This document shows, piece by piece, positions 23,515 to 34,488 of a DNA stretch of 64,000 bases. Every line of letters begins with the position of its first letter. The stretch's first letter is position 1. A program made the position numbers and the translations under genes. Where the stretch lies: positions 12,537,501 to 12,601,500 of the forward strand of contig NC_077247.1 of assembly GCF_947179165.1 (NCBI RefSeq), written 5' to 3'. The DNA is from Solanum dulcamara (taxonomy: Eukaryota > Streptophyta > Magnoliopsida > Solanales > Solanaceae). Below the pieces are notes generated by a model that was given only the letters and a program-made list of their open reading frames with translations, was not told the DNA's origin and made no database searches.

Positions 23515-24900
23515 TCAAGTTGAAACTGAAGCAATAGAAAAGAGATGAGGATACTGAGACATCATATCGGCTTTGGCCTCCCAAGAAGAACCCTCAACTA
23601 ACTGAAGCCTGCAATGAACTTTCAAGGAAGCAACTTCTTTATTTCTCAACTTCCAAACTTGACGATCCAAAATATCAACCGAAAATTCTTCATAAAAGAG
23701 ACTTTCTTTCTCACCAACACTTTCCAATGTCACAATCAAAGTACGATCACCAATACACTTCTTCAATAAGGAAACATGAAACACCTGGTGCACTGATGTA
23801 GATTTTGAAGGCAAATCCAACTCATAGCCACCTTACTGAAACACCTCAAAATATGATATGGGACTCTATTGTGGTGACTAACATTCCATTTCTTACAAAA
23901 TCACATCACACCTTTCAGAAATGAGTATTTCAAATAAACCCATTCATCAACTTCAAATTCAAGATCTTTTCTTCTAACATCCGCATAGGACTATGAAGTT
24001 CTCAAACTCTCTTTAATAAGTCTAACTTTTTCCATAACCTAATGATTTGATTCAAGCCCTATCAAAGAGACCTCACCACCTTAAAATCAACCAATAGGAG
24101 ACTTATATCTCCTACCATAAAGAGCTTCAAATGGAGCCACCTGAATACTCGAGTGATAGCTATTATTATAAGCAAACTCAATCAATGGCAAATGATCATC
24201 CCAATTACTCTTGAAGTCAATCACACAAGCTATTAAACATATTTTACAAAGTCTAAATAACCCAATCCACTTGACCATCGGTATGAGGATGAACAGCTGA
24301 ACTAAGCTTAACTTGAGTCAATATCCCTCTGAAACAATCTCCAAAACTCAGAAGTAAACTGAGTACCTAAAACAAAAATGATGGAAAATGGAAAACCATG
24401 TAAATTAATCAACTCCAAAATATAAAGCCTAGCATAATCCTCAGCTAAATAAGAAGTCATAATGGGAAGAAAATACACTAACTTACTCATTCGATCTACA
24501 ACCACCCAAATTTAATCATGCTGGTGAGTTGTACGAGGTAAACCTGTAATGAAGTCCATATTCAAATCTTCCCACTTCCAAGTAGGAATGCTAATATCAT
24601 GAGCAAACCTCAAAATTGTTTATGCTAAACTTTTACTTGTTGGCAATTCGGACACTTAGCCACAAATTTTGTAATATCTTTCTTTATGCCATTCCATCAA
24701 TCGACTTCTCATAAAGCAAGGTACATCTTAGTGGATCCTTGGTGAATAGAATATCGAGAATTGTGAGCTTTTGATAATATTGCCTCAAACTATCAAAATT
24801 TGAAACATATAGAGACCTTGGTAATGAAGCACTCCATCTCCCCCTTGGAAGAAAGCCTCAATAGCTTTTTCTGAAACTGTTTTCTTCAATTCAACCAAAG
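23515..24900 (-). pseudogene. M integrase and chromodomain, copy A
   Basis: Read right to left. Zinc-binding remnant FVAKCPNCQQVK near 24633-24665. Core VVDRMSKLVYFLPIMTSY near 24490 (first Asp), then SIIFVLGTQFTSEFW near 24370, where the second Asp is gone. [20 protein letters not shown] and [13 protein letters not shown] lie near 24110-24210. C-terminal part at 23515-23820: VHQVFHVSLLKKCIGDRT, LDRQVWKLRNKEVASLKV, then VEGSSWEAKADMMSQYPHLF, a chromodomain. It belongs to the same broad clade as G1 but is clearly distinct in sequence. Frame shifts and stops throughout. Confidence 0.88.
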
Positions 24901-25560
24901 TTAGATCATTATCTTATTTTGCCTTCACATTCGGCTTAAGAGACAATTTTGTATCATTTTTCATAACAACAGTAACATTCTCAAAAACAACTAAATGAAC
25001 TCCCAAATGAGCTAGTCTACGCACACCCCGAACCAACTCATTTTTCTCATTCTTAATATGGGATGCACTATTCATGGACATTGTACTAAGAGCATCGACA
25101 ACTATATTGTCCTTACCCAAATGTTAAAGAACACTCTTGTCATAATCCTTCAACAATTTGAGCCATCTTCTTTGTCAAAAAATCAAATCCTTTTGATTAA
25201 AAATATATTGCAAACTCTTATGATTGGTGAACACATCCACATGAACACCATAGAGATAGTATCTCCATATCTTCAGGGCAAATACCATTGCCACTAACTC
25301 CGAATAGTGAGTCAGATAGTTCTTCTCATATACTTAAAGTTGCCTTGAAGCGTAGGGAATCACCTTTAAATTTTTCCTTAAAATATAACCAAGACAAATT
25401 CTCGAGGCATATACACAATAAAACCATCGGATCCTTCCGGAAAAGTAAAAACAAGGTTGAAGTAAGTCTATTCTTAAACTCTTGGAAACTCATTTCTCAA
25501 GCTTTAGATCATTGAAATTTCACTTTCTTCTGAGTTAAAGTAGTTAAAGGCAAAGCAATA
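24901..25560 (-). pseudogene. M RNase H and linker, copy A
   Basis: MGKDNIVVDALSTMSMNS near 25070-25120 is the usual linker (GKANVVADALSR-type) after RNase H. RNase H itself is read only in pieces near 25150-25500, where plus-strand sequence encodes reversed YASRQLK- and HDLEL-like segments broken by frame changes. Disabled. Confidence 0.75.
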
Positions 25561-26590
25561 TAGAAAACTACCTCCATAAACTGTCTATAGTAACTGACTA
25601 AACCTAACAAACTCCATATATCTGAGAGAGAAAGAGGTCTAAACCAATTCTTAACCACCTAGTTCTTCTTAAGATCTACTCTAATACCATTAATGGAAAT
25701 AATATGCCCAAGGAATGCAACCGACCTCACCTGAAATTTACATTTGCTAAAATTAGCAACTAACTTACAATCCTAGAGAACTTGCAAGACAATCCTCAAA
25801 TGATACATGCTCATCCTCACTTTGAGAATAGATCAAGATATCATCGAATCACATAATGGCGAACATATATAAATATTGCTTAAAACCCTGTTTATCAAAT
25901 TTAAAAAAGTTGTAGAAGCATTCATTAGCCTAAAAGATATAACCAAAAATTCATAGTGACCATACTAAGTCCTAAAAGCCGTCTTTGAAATGTTACTCTA
26001 AGCTAATGATAACTCGATAGAAGATCAATCTTTGAAAAGAAGCTAGCACCTTGAAGCTCATCGAACAAGTCATCTATCCTTTGGAAGGGATACTTATTCT
26101 TGATTGTGACCTTTTCAAATGTCGATAATCAATGTACATACAGAGGGAACCATCTCTCTTTTGAAAAAAGAGAACTACAATGCCCCATGTAGAGATACTC
26201 GGTCTAATGAAACACTTATCCAAAATGTTCTTTAACTGATCTTTCAATTTCTTAAGTTCTGGTAGAGTTATTTTGTAAGAAGGAAGAGAGATAGGTTGGG
26301 TATTTGGAAGAAGATCATACACAAAAGGGAATAGACTCAAGAGTAGTATTTCAGAATTTGTATCCCTAACCCAAACTAGATGGTAGATACAACCCTTAAA
26401 AATTATCTTTCTAGCGTTAAGGAACAATATAAACTAAATACAACCCTTAAAAATCATCTTTCTAGTGTTAAGGAACAATATAAACTAAATACAACCCTTA
26501 AAAATCATCTTTCTAGCTTTAAGGAACAATATAAACTAATTTTAAAAACTAAATTACTACCTTCCACTCTATGATTGGTTCTTTTATAAT
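25561..26590 (-). pseudogene. M reverse transcriptase, copy A
   Basis: From right to left: FKGCIYHLVWVRDTNSEI near 26370, NTQPISLPSYKITLPELKKL near 26260, LDKCFIRPSISTWGIVVLFF near 26190 and LCMYIDYR near 26130. The catalytic segment near 25834-25850 reads FDDILI, so both Asp residues are kept, but an upstream stop and frame changes disable the gene. A 51-bp in-frame tandem triplication lies at 26388-26540, just upstream of the reverse transcriptase domain. Confidence 0.85.
26388..26540. repeat. 51-bp tandem triplication in M pol, copy A only
   Basis: Three units starting TACAACCCTTAAAAATTATC at 26388, 26439 and 26490, differing by one to three bases. The unit length is 17 codons, so frame is kept. 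Copy B has one unit at about 59268-59318. Confidence 0.93.
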
Positions 26591-26875
26591 CTGAAACTTA
26601 AAGACTTGGGTTCTACAGTCAATAGAGGAATAATAAGCATGATCCAATCTATACCAAGAATAACATCAAAGTCAGTCATGTCGAACTCTATTAGATCGAC
26701 TGAGGTGATTTTCTGAAAAACTAAGCTCAGGCAATTTTTGAAAAACTTGTTTAGCTAAAGCTGAATCACCCAAAGGTGTAGAGACTGAGAAAGGTTGTCA
26801 TAAGATTTCGTGACTGATATCAAACTTTATAGCAACATAAGGAGTCACAAAAGAAAGATTCACTTTAGGATCTAA
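26591..26875 (-). pseudogene. M protease region, copy A
   Basis: The protease C-terminal signature is seen on the minus strand at 26641-26693 as FDMTDFDVILGIDW. The catalytic D-S-G is not clearly readable upstream; stops and frame changes are present. Confidence 0.7.
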
Positions 26876-28180
26876 TTAAGCATAAATATCAAACTAAAAG
26901 ACTTGTAACATACTAGTGACCTCATCACAAGAGTCCTAATGATCCTATCGAATCTTATGGGCGTAAATGTTTTTCTGATGTTGACCACTACCAGATGAAG
27001 TACCCTACTGAGTTGGGCAACTTGAAGAAATAGACTAAGTCTACAGGTGATCATCCTTACCCTTGCTAGCAACCTAAGGGAAATTCTTTACCTTATGACC
27101 TATCTTACTATAACCATAACATGCATCGGAAAAAGGCTAAGAAATCTCCTCGATGGTTCTTCTCATACCTCCTACATGTGGGGACAATCTGACCACTCGG
27201 AGCACTCCCTTGAGGCTTAGGGTTAGACAGCCTATCCTTGTTGAAATTTAAAACTAGAGCACTAGATAAAGCCAAGACAAAGACTTTTTGTTGATACTGA
27301 GAACGAACACCATTATTGAACCTCAGATGAGAGTAGTCACAACTATCTTTCCTTGCTCTCTTAGTCTCTCTAGCCCTCTCCTTAAGCTTCTCTTCCTTAA
27401 TTTGTTGAGAATGAGTCAATAACCTTGAGATATCTATATCCTTAATCAACATGGAAGTTCTAAATTATTTGAACACCAATTCTAAAATACTAGAAACAAA
27501 CTTGCTCATTTGAGCTCTAGAGTCGGCTACCATTGCCAGAGCATACTTGGACAATTGAGTGAACTTCATACCATATTCCTTCACATTTATATTTTTTTTT
27601 CTAGTTAATGAACACTTGAACTTTAGCCTCCCTTATGTCAAGGGGAAATAAATAGTCTAGTAAAAGCACCCTTGAACTTGTCCCAATCCAAAGGACCCGC
27701 ATCACTTGCCCTATCTTTCTTACCACACTTGAGCAATCCTTTTTAATTATTAAGAGGCAAAATCCACCTTTTCCAATGGATTTATACCCATGATGTACAC
27801 AATCGTTTGAATTCTCTCAACAAATTATTGTGGATCCTCATCCACCTTTGAACCATGGGATTTCAGAGGATTTATACGAGTGAAGTTTCAAACCCTTATC
27901 ACCACTGTACACATAATTGGGTTCATAAGAGCTACAAAATAAAGGTTAGCTTGAGCCATCATGGCTTGGGAAAGCACTTGGAAATCAGCCTAAGCTTGGC
28001 ATGAGTTACTTTCTTGGCCAAAGGGTCATCCATAGTTTGAGGTTCTTGTTGCTCCTCATCTTGATTCACATTCCTTCTTAATGGAGGTCTTTTTGGAGGA
28101 CATGAATTAGAAGTAAACCTTATAGAGTTTAACTCTATCGGATGATGAAGAGTATGAAAGAAATGCAGTTTCTTAAACAT
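26876..28180 (-). pseudogene. M gag, copy A
   Basis: From right to left: an N-terminal segment PPLRRNVNQDEEQQEPQTMD near 28040-28090, usual for chromovirus gag. The start codon appears changed (reading C-PPK where M-PPR-type is expected). The capsid middle is broken. Then SRLLTHSQQIKEEKLKERAR near 27370-27430, followed by a basic linker and a zinc knuckle near 27097-27130 with CYGYSKIGH, the second Cys changed to Tyr (copy B keeps CYGC). In copy A the interval 27560-27960 is the least degraded part of the capsid. Confidence 0.82.
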
Positions 28181-28279
28181 CTTGTAGCCTCCTATTCAAG
28201 ATGTAGAATGCTTTATACCAATGAACAAGAATCATTCAACGCAGCATGTAAGACACTTAAGTCAACTTAAAAAAATGGG

Positions 28280-28291
28280 GCTCTGATTACA
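28280..28291 (-). other. Primer-binding site of M, copy A
   Basis: Plus strand GCTCTGATTACA; minus strand TGTAATCAGAGC, 10 of 12 matching the initiator Met tRNA complement. Five bases from the LTR end. Confidence 0.85.
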
Positions 28292-28296
28292 AAGTT

Positions 28297-29955
28297 TATC
28301 ACAACCCAAAGTACCCTCCTAGTCGTGTCATAGCAAATAGGATTCTAAAAGACCCTAAACAAGCCACTTGACATAAGCATGATACTAAGATAAAGAAAAA
28401 AACTAAAATAAGGATACAAGCAAAAGATAAGTCTCAAATAACAATCTCATCATAGCAGGGAAAATCTTTACAAAGACCACAAATAGAATCTGATCTTTGA
28501 CATAACCCTCTACTAACATAGGTAAGTTGCTAGGACATGTACCTAGCTAACTCAATAATATAAAAAATAAAGCATAGTCTGACATGAACATAAGACACTC
28601 ATAAGTGGCATATCCTCGAATCGTGAGGACTCACCAAGTAGTGCAACACTGATAAGATCCAATACTAACCGTAGGTGTGAGATGGAGCATTGTGACCTAT
28701 ATTATAAAATATTATAGACAAAAGTATGCGGTCAGTACTATAGAATGTAATGAATATAAGGAACGATGGAAGAACATGGAAACATAATAATATGAGTCTG
28801 AAAATATGGTATTGCATTGACCAATAAAAAATGACATAATCCTTATAAACATTGTTAGAATAATGAAACATGGTCAATGAAACAATGCGTGAGAAAATCA
28901 TGACTAAAACATTACATAAGTGAGAATCATAGGTCTTTGTGAGAGATATCACTAACCTACATAAATATGTGAGATATAACATGTAGTCTAACATCTTTCC
29001 ACATTGAAAAGAGGTTACTTGCCTGGTAAGGAATATGAACATGAGCTATTTGTGAATCTACTAGCTTAAGCTGATATGTCTAATTAGGACATCCTACGGT
29101 AGCATATAGTTATGGGGATAGGCGATTGCTACTAAAGAACTCTGCCTCTACTAAGTAATGTCTCATCGTAATATCATACATAAGGATATCATAGTATTTG
29201 AAAATGGTAAGAATCTAGTAATAGAAAGTGCATCCTAAAATACTTACATCATCACAATAGCTCCTTTAAACATATCATGATTTCATAACATATTCATAAG
29301 AGATACTTATCTAAAGCACCAAGATGATCATAAGCTTTTTCATATTAAAGCACACTTCCATGGGAAGTGGCTAAATCATGAAAATCTTTCATAATGAGAA
29401 TACTTTAATTCGAAGCAACGTTATTTTCATAAAAACATGTTTGATCCTTTATCTAAAAGCATCCGTAAATTGTAGTTTCTTCAATCATGACGCATGCATA
29501 ATCTCAAAAATAGTTCATACTCATAAAATAGGTATAATGCATGGGTTCATGTCAAAATCCTTAAAAATATGTAATTAAGATCAAATCATGAATAATAAGA
29601 TCAATAGGAGTAAACAAAACCATAATTGATTGAGCCCAATGCATAATCATTAAAATCCATATTTTTTTGCAAGAAATCATAAAGAGAGTTTGAAGATTCT
29701 TTTGGACTCCATGGATGAAATTTTCACATACCTCAATGAATTCTAGCCTTAATATTGCAAGAGGAGACTTGAAGCTTGAAGAACCCTTGTTTTCCTTGGG
29801 AGAGAACTTGGAGAAGAGGAAATTGGGTTTGGAGTGAATGAGGAGGATCTGGGTTATTAAAAATAGTTATAGGACTTAGGAGTAGGCTTAATGACGTAGT
29901 TTAAGAATTAAAAGGGTAGGAAAAAAACCCAAATAACATTGAAAATAAATATCGA
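28297..29955 (-). mobile_element. M 5' LTR (right), copy A, truncated (right boundary approximate)
   Basis: Starts TATCACAACCC on the plus strand (a decayed TGTCACAACCC) and follows the left LTR to about 29700. It then continues with sequence missing from the left LTR (GAAGCTTGAAGAACCC, GGAGAGAACTTGGAG) that looks like a normal LTR transcript start region. It never reaches TGTTACA; near 29955 it gives way to another LTR fragment. Copy B has only 61019-61611 of this LTR. Confidence 0.78.
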
Positions 29956-30566
29956 AGGTTATTGGACTTGCTCTTTTATGTACGTTCCTTTACCCTGTGT
30001 GTCCTGCTTCTTCATTCATATTACCTGTTCTATCATGTTATATCTCTCGTGTAGTTATGGTGTTGTTCTTACCTTATTAATATGTTGTTCATACTTACCT
30101 TATTTGTGGGGATGAATTGGCCTATGCCTACTAAGTATCATTCATTAGGTACTCATACTACAGTTCTTTCCTTTGCAGATCATAGTACGAGTTATCAGCA
30201 TTGAAAGATTTGTATTTCGTGCCGAGCAGCTTTGTATTTAGAGATCTGGTGAGCTCCTAGCATTTGGAGTTGTCGATTTCCATCTATTTTGGACTAGGAC
30301 TAGTGTTTACTTTGCTTTCGAAGACTGTTTGTATCTATATTTGTATTTGTATCACCGTTGTACTTTTCTTTTGATTGGATGCTTGAATCTAACTGATGCC
30401 ACATATTGGGGATGGTAATCTTCCTTCTCATTGCTATTGATCTTTTGCTTCCCTTGGGTTACCTTCCGCTTGATAGCCGTTGCTTCTGGTTCTGGGCTAT
30501 GGGATACGATTACCTTTTGGTGGTTGTAGTAGGTGTCATCATGAATTAAGAAATTGGGTCGTGACA
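29956..30566 (+). mobile_element. 3' end of an unrelated LTR (fragment)
   Basis: Ends GGGTCGTGACA at 30566, the classic gypsy LTR end, and contains a TACTCATACTACAG...TTTGCAG stretch typical of such LTRs. No primer-binding site follows and no matching partner LTR is in the window. It appears to have replaced the end of the M 5' LTR. Left boundary approximate. Confidence 0.65.
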
Positions 30567-30589
30567 ATAATACTTTTTTATTTCATTTT

Positions 30590-30860
30590 TAAATAATATA
30601 TGTTACTTCCTTTGTTCCAATTTATGGGTCACATATAAAATATTAACAGTCAATCAAATATTTATATATATTTTAAATATATTAAGGTGTTATTATTTTG
30701 ATTTACTGTACTTTTTATGTAAATTTTGAATAATATATGCTATTTCCTTTGTTCCAATTTACGTGAAACTGATAAAACTTTGAGAGCCACTTAATTTTTT
30801 TTATATGTTTGTTAAATTTTTAAGTTGTTATTTATTGTAATTTATAGTACATGTCGCGCT
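30590..30860. repeat. Two MITE-like ends
   Basis: CTTCCTTTGTTCCAATTTAT at about 30606 and TTTCCTTTGTTCCAATTTAC at about 30745, each followed by AT-rich sequence. This CTCCCT-like start is common to plant MITE families. Inverted partners are not clear, so these are taken as degraded or tandem fragments. Confidence 0.5.
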
Positions 30861-32770
30861 TCATATTTCTCAAAATGGGATCCAACAATGTGACAATTGT
30901 TTTTAGGCTTTTAAAAAGAGAAGAATAGCCACCTAATGAATTAAAGGTGCATTAGAGCATCATTATAAACTAATCGACCAAATAGATTAATTAAAAGAGT
31001 ATGCGAAATCATAGATCAGGTAAGGGCTCCTCTTACCTCAAAAGGAATGTGTTATGCACCTTTCGAGGTCCACAAAGGTAGTTCCTAGTCGGATCTTATA
31101 AACTATGTGGGGGTTAAACATGGAAAATAAGGTCTCTAGTTATGAGCTAATAAAATGACTATGAGATAAATAATATAAAAATTTATTTAAGACGAGCAAA
31201 CAAATTAAGAAGAAATTGATTATTATATAATTAATACCAACCTAGCTGAATAAGGTAGTTAGACATGAAAACTTATTTTTTAATTTAAGCAAGTGAGCAA
31301 GATAAAAACATGTAAAATTGGTAATTAATTAAAATTGGTTTACAACACTAGATGATTAGATATGCGAGTTATGAGAATGACACATACAAAGCTAATGAAG
31401 CCACAATAATTCTTGAATTCAATCAAGCAAAGCAAGATCTTCGACCATCAAATATAGAAACAAGATACTTGCAATATCAACAATAAAAGGAGAGGCTGAC
31501 CTGATCGCTTCCAATAAAATGCTGAAAGTATTGGAACAGTATGAACAAAAAGAAAAAGCTAATCCAATTTTTTTTTGAAATAAGGATAAAGAGAATAAAG
31601 GAGAGAAGAACTAACTTATTCTTTTCCAAATCAAATGCTTAAAGTATATCGTGCAACATAGACATTTAAATAAATCGATAACACAGAAAGTTAAAATTGA
31701 GAGAGAGAGAGTGGGATCAGAGGAAGGCAAGGGGGAAACGGGCCCAATGCAATGTTACTTTTCCTTATGTCATTATGTTTGATCGACACTCTTAGAAAAT
31801 CTTAAGACATGATGAAAATGAAGTTATTTTTTAAAATAATTTATTTCTTATTTTTAAAAGAAGTGCAAAGTTAACAAAAACTAATTTATTCCCCATTCTC
31901 AAAGAAAATATTAAAGCTAATGAAAATGGTTAGCTTCCCATTTTAAAGAAAATGAAAAAGCGTGTTAATGGGTGTTTCTTTTAAGAAAAATAAATAAATA
32001 ATATAAGTTGTCAAACCTTTTGAACATTTAAAAAAGTAACATACCAAGCATACAATTGTGGGAGTAAAATTGCTTTACTTTTGATAAAGCTTTACGTTTC
32101 ATTCTAGAAGTCACTAGCCTGCCGTTATCATCATATCCCAAAACATACCTTTCCCTACTTGGAGCGACGATACCTTGCCATTATCATCATAACCCAAGAA
32201 GTTATAATGAAGTTTTCCATCTCAACACGTTCATCCCCGTTTTATTTTTAATTTCCCAACAAGTAATACTATCAAGACTCAAAAGCAATTATTCATCCAA
32301 GACCATATTCGAGTAACTCATATTAGCTCATGAATAAATCAAAGTAACATAAATTAGCCAAAAATAAAACATTCCAAATTACATACAAAGTCACATAACA
32401 AGAAATGAGGAATGGCAAAGTCAGAATAACTTCAAATAGACTCGTGCCATATTATTAATCGAGCAAGGTAAAAAAATAAAATTAAGAAAAAGGATGAACC
32501 TTTATAAAATTTATTCAATAATAGTATGAACATCAGTCCATTAAGTTGAAATATAGACTAAAAGTAGTCGTACTAGGAAGAAATTAGTTATGCAATCATG
32601 CATTTAACTATGGAGACTAGTTGAGTAACCAGAAATAAAAATAAAAATAGATGAACTATATAGTTTACTCTTTTCGATAACAAATTTAAAGAAATGAATC
32701 ATGACATGAAGGAGAACTTTCTTGCAGCTTAACTCGACTCTTTCTTGCTGTGATCATGAGTTGTGTCCAT
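30861..32770. other. Low-transposon intergenic stretch
   Basis: AT-rich, with no ORF of note and no recognisable gag or pol. Contains a (GA)n run near 31697 and a short direct repeat (GCCGTTATCATCATATCCC near 32120 and GCCATTATCATCATAACCC near 32176). A segment near 31020-31130 (GGTAAGGGCTCCTCTTACC, CACCTTTCGAGGTCCACAAA) looks like a dispersed plant repeat, which I cannot name. Confidence 0.5.
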
Positions 32771-33064
32771 CTAGTGCGGAGAAACTGAGTTATGATAATT
32801 AAATTGGACAACATGAGGGTTGCTGGCTATGGTGGAAGGTGAGTGAAGAGGAAGAATATTACGACTACTATCCTTAATTACTACTAATGAATGATCTCTT
32901 CTGGTAGTAGAATCCCAATAAAATAATATGAACATGTGTAGAGGTAATATCATGGTGTAGAAGATCAGTCCATTGGTGTAAGCACGAAAATGATAATCAA
33001 AGGGGATTCTCTGCCTCTCTGTCTTATATCCAAGGAATAATAAAATACCTAAAAAAAACTCCAT
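32771..33064 (-). CDS. Hypothetical small protein, 97 codons
   Basis: Not recognised. It is the only ORF of note in the low-transposon island and has no stops. It starts with a hydrophobic stretch (MEFFLGILLFLGY), suggesting a signal peptide or membrane anchor. A second hydrophobic segment, LIFYTMILPLHMFILFYW, lies at about residues 33-50. The polar tail ends FNYHNSVSPH. After the TAG, an in-frame MDTTHDHSKKESS follows to a second stop, so a longer protein lost to one stop is possible. A weak TATA-like TTTATATG lies about 45 bases upstream. Directly farther upstream is a 179-bp tandem duplication. It could equally be a chance ORF or a spliced-gene exon; no known family is claimed. Confidence 0.3.
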   Translation of the reverse strand: MEFFLGILLFLGYKTERQRIPFDYHFRAYTNGLIFYTMILPLHMFILFYWDSTTRRDHSLVVIKDSSRNILPLHSPSTIASNPHVVQFNYHNSVSPH

Positions 33065-33140
33065 CCTTCTCTTTGCTGCCTTCCGTCCTTAATACAGAAA
33101 CAAGTATTCATATAAAGGGAAAAAATGACGTGAGGGAGTC

Positions 33141-33498
33141 CATAATTTTGCAGTTTATAATCTATTTTAGAGAGAGTAATTTGGAAAAGATTCAATCAAG
33201 GATAGAGTGATATTTGCCTTGAGAAAAAAAAAAGATTTTTGCCTTTGTAGGAGTATTTTATGGGATCTTAAGATAAGAGGAGTGAAAAAAAGAGAGGAGA
33301 GAATTAATCAAGGAGAGAACATAGTTTTGTAGTCTATAATCTCTTTTTGAGAGAGTAATCTGGAAAAGAGTCAATCAAGGATACAGTGATATTTGCATAG
33401 AGAAAAAAAGTTTTCTGCCTTTGTAGAAGTATTTTATGGTATCTTTAGATAATAGGAGTGAAAAAAATAGAGGGAAGAGTTAATCAAGGTGAGAACAA
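33141..33498. repeat. 179-bp tandem duplication
   Basis: Unit 1 starts CATAATTTTGCAGTTTATAA at 33141; unit 2 starts CATAGTTTTGTAGTCTATAA at 33320. Both continue with GAGAGAGTAAT, TCAATCAAGGATA, TTTTGCCTTTGTAG-type and GGAGTGAAAAAAA blocks. About 90% alike by eye. It lies upstream of the small ORF. Confidence 0.9.
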
Positions 33499-34239
33499 TA
33501 TTTCCCAATAAAAGAAATGATTTCTTACTTTCAGTATACAAAAATTCAAGATATTTTAAAAGATTTAAACTAATTTGAGTTTGAAACTTTATATCACTAA
33601 CCATATTTATATAATATCATATGCAAGTATAAAATACAATCATCTTATCAGGTAATAAAACTTAAAGTATTTGGTCTATCATCCATAATAATAGAAACTA
33701 GAAAAATGCAAAGAGAGTAATAAAATCTTTTCAAGTGAAAAAATAAAATAGTAATAATAATAATGATGTGATAGTAATACCAACTAAGAGGAAAAGTATG
33801 ATCTAGAAAGTCGTATTCTCACCCTCGCCTTAGAATATGATTGTTGATTGCTCTATATCAATGCTGGTAGCTGGTCTCAGAATTGCATCACCAAAATTAG
33901 ATGCAGAGTGCTGTATGAGTACCAAAATAATAGGTTATCAACAGGCACCATAGGCAAACTGAGCAAGCAAAGTAAAATTAATATGAAATGCTAGAATCAA
34001 ACACAACATAGGTCAAAAGAATAAAAACTAATAGGACCGTGCACGAGTGTACTGAGAACAAAAAAGGAAGGAAGTACAACTAACTAAACCCAAATGGGCC
34101 TCCATAATCCAGAGGATACGTTCCTGTGCAAGTTAAAGTAAAAATTTTGAATGGACCCCATAAGCCCGATAGGTACCAAAAAAGTTAAGGACTACAAGGA
34201 GAATTTGAAGATACTTCCAAAGTTACCACGATCATTTAG
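33499..34239. other. Intergenic or outer G2 LTR sequence
   Basis: AT-rich to about 33790, then more LTR-like (GTGCTGTATGAGTACC, GACCGTGCACGAGTGTACTG). It may be the outer part of the G2 5' LTR. No coding potential seen. Confidence 0.4.
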
Positions 34240-34488
34240 AAACTTAAACTAACTCGACTGGATGCTCGGTACTTCAACCATGGTGAAATGGGGGCAAGGA
34301 ATTTAACCAAGGCGAAGAATGAGCAACAGACTCTAACTAAGGCTGAAGGTATGCCAAGGACTCTAGCCAAGGCAAAAGCTATGCCAAAGACTCTAACAAA
34401 GGAAAAAGATACGCCAAGGGCTCTAACCAAGGTGAAGAATACGCCAAGGACTCTAACCAAGGTTGACGGCCAAGGAAGGGACTTTAAC
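34240..34488 (+). repeat. 30-bp minisatellite, interrupted by G1
   Basis: Units of 30 bp start at 34240, 34270, 34300, 34330, 34360, 34390, 34420, 34450 and 34480, core GACTCTAACCAAGGTGAAGA. The array continues on the other side of G1 (GACTTTAATC near 46656, irregular). The repeat makes open frames on both strands (LTKAK-type plus, LVRVLG-type minus), which explains the ORFs here; they are not called as genes. Confidence 0.88.

Noticed and set aside
28665..29042. 125-codon minus-strand ORF
   Set aside because: Lies wholly inside the M 5' LTR. The same region of the other M LTRs is not kept open over this length, so it looks like chance.
32110..32200. Short direct repeat with GTTATCATCATA core
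   Set aside because: Two imperfect units only, too little to suggest a function.
33730..33770. AAT/ATA microsatellite
   Set aside because: Short, ordinary AT-rich simple repeat.
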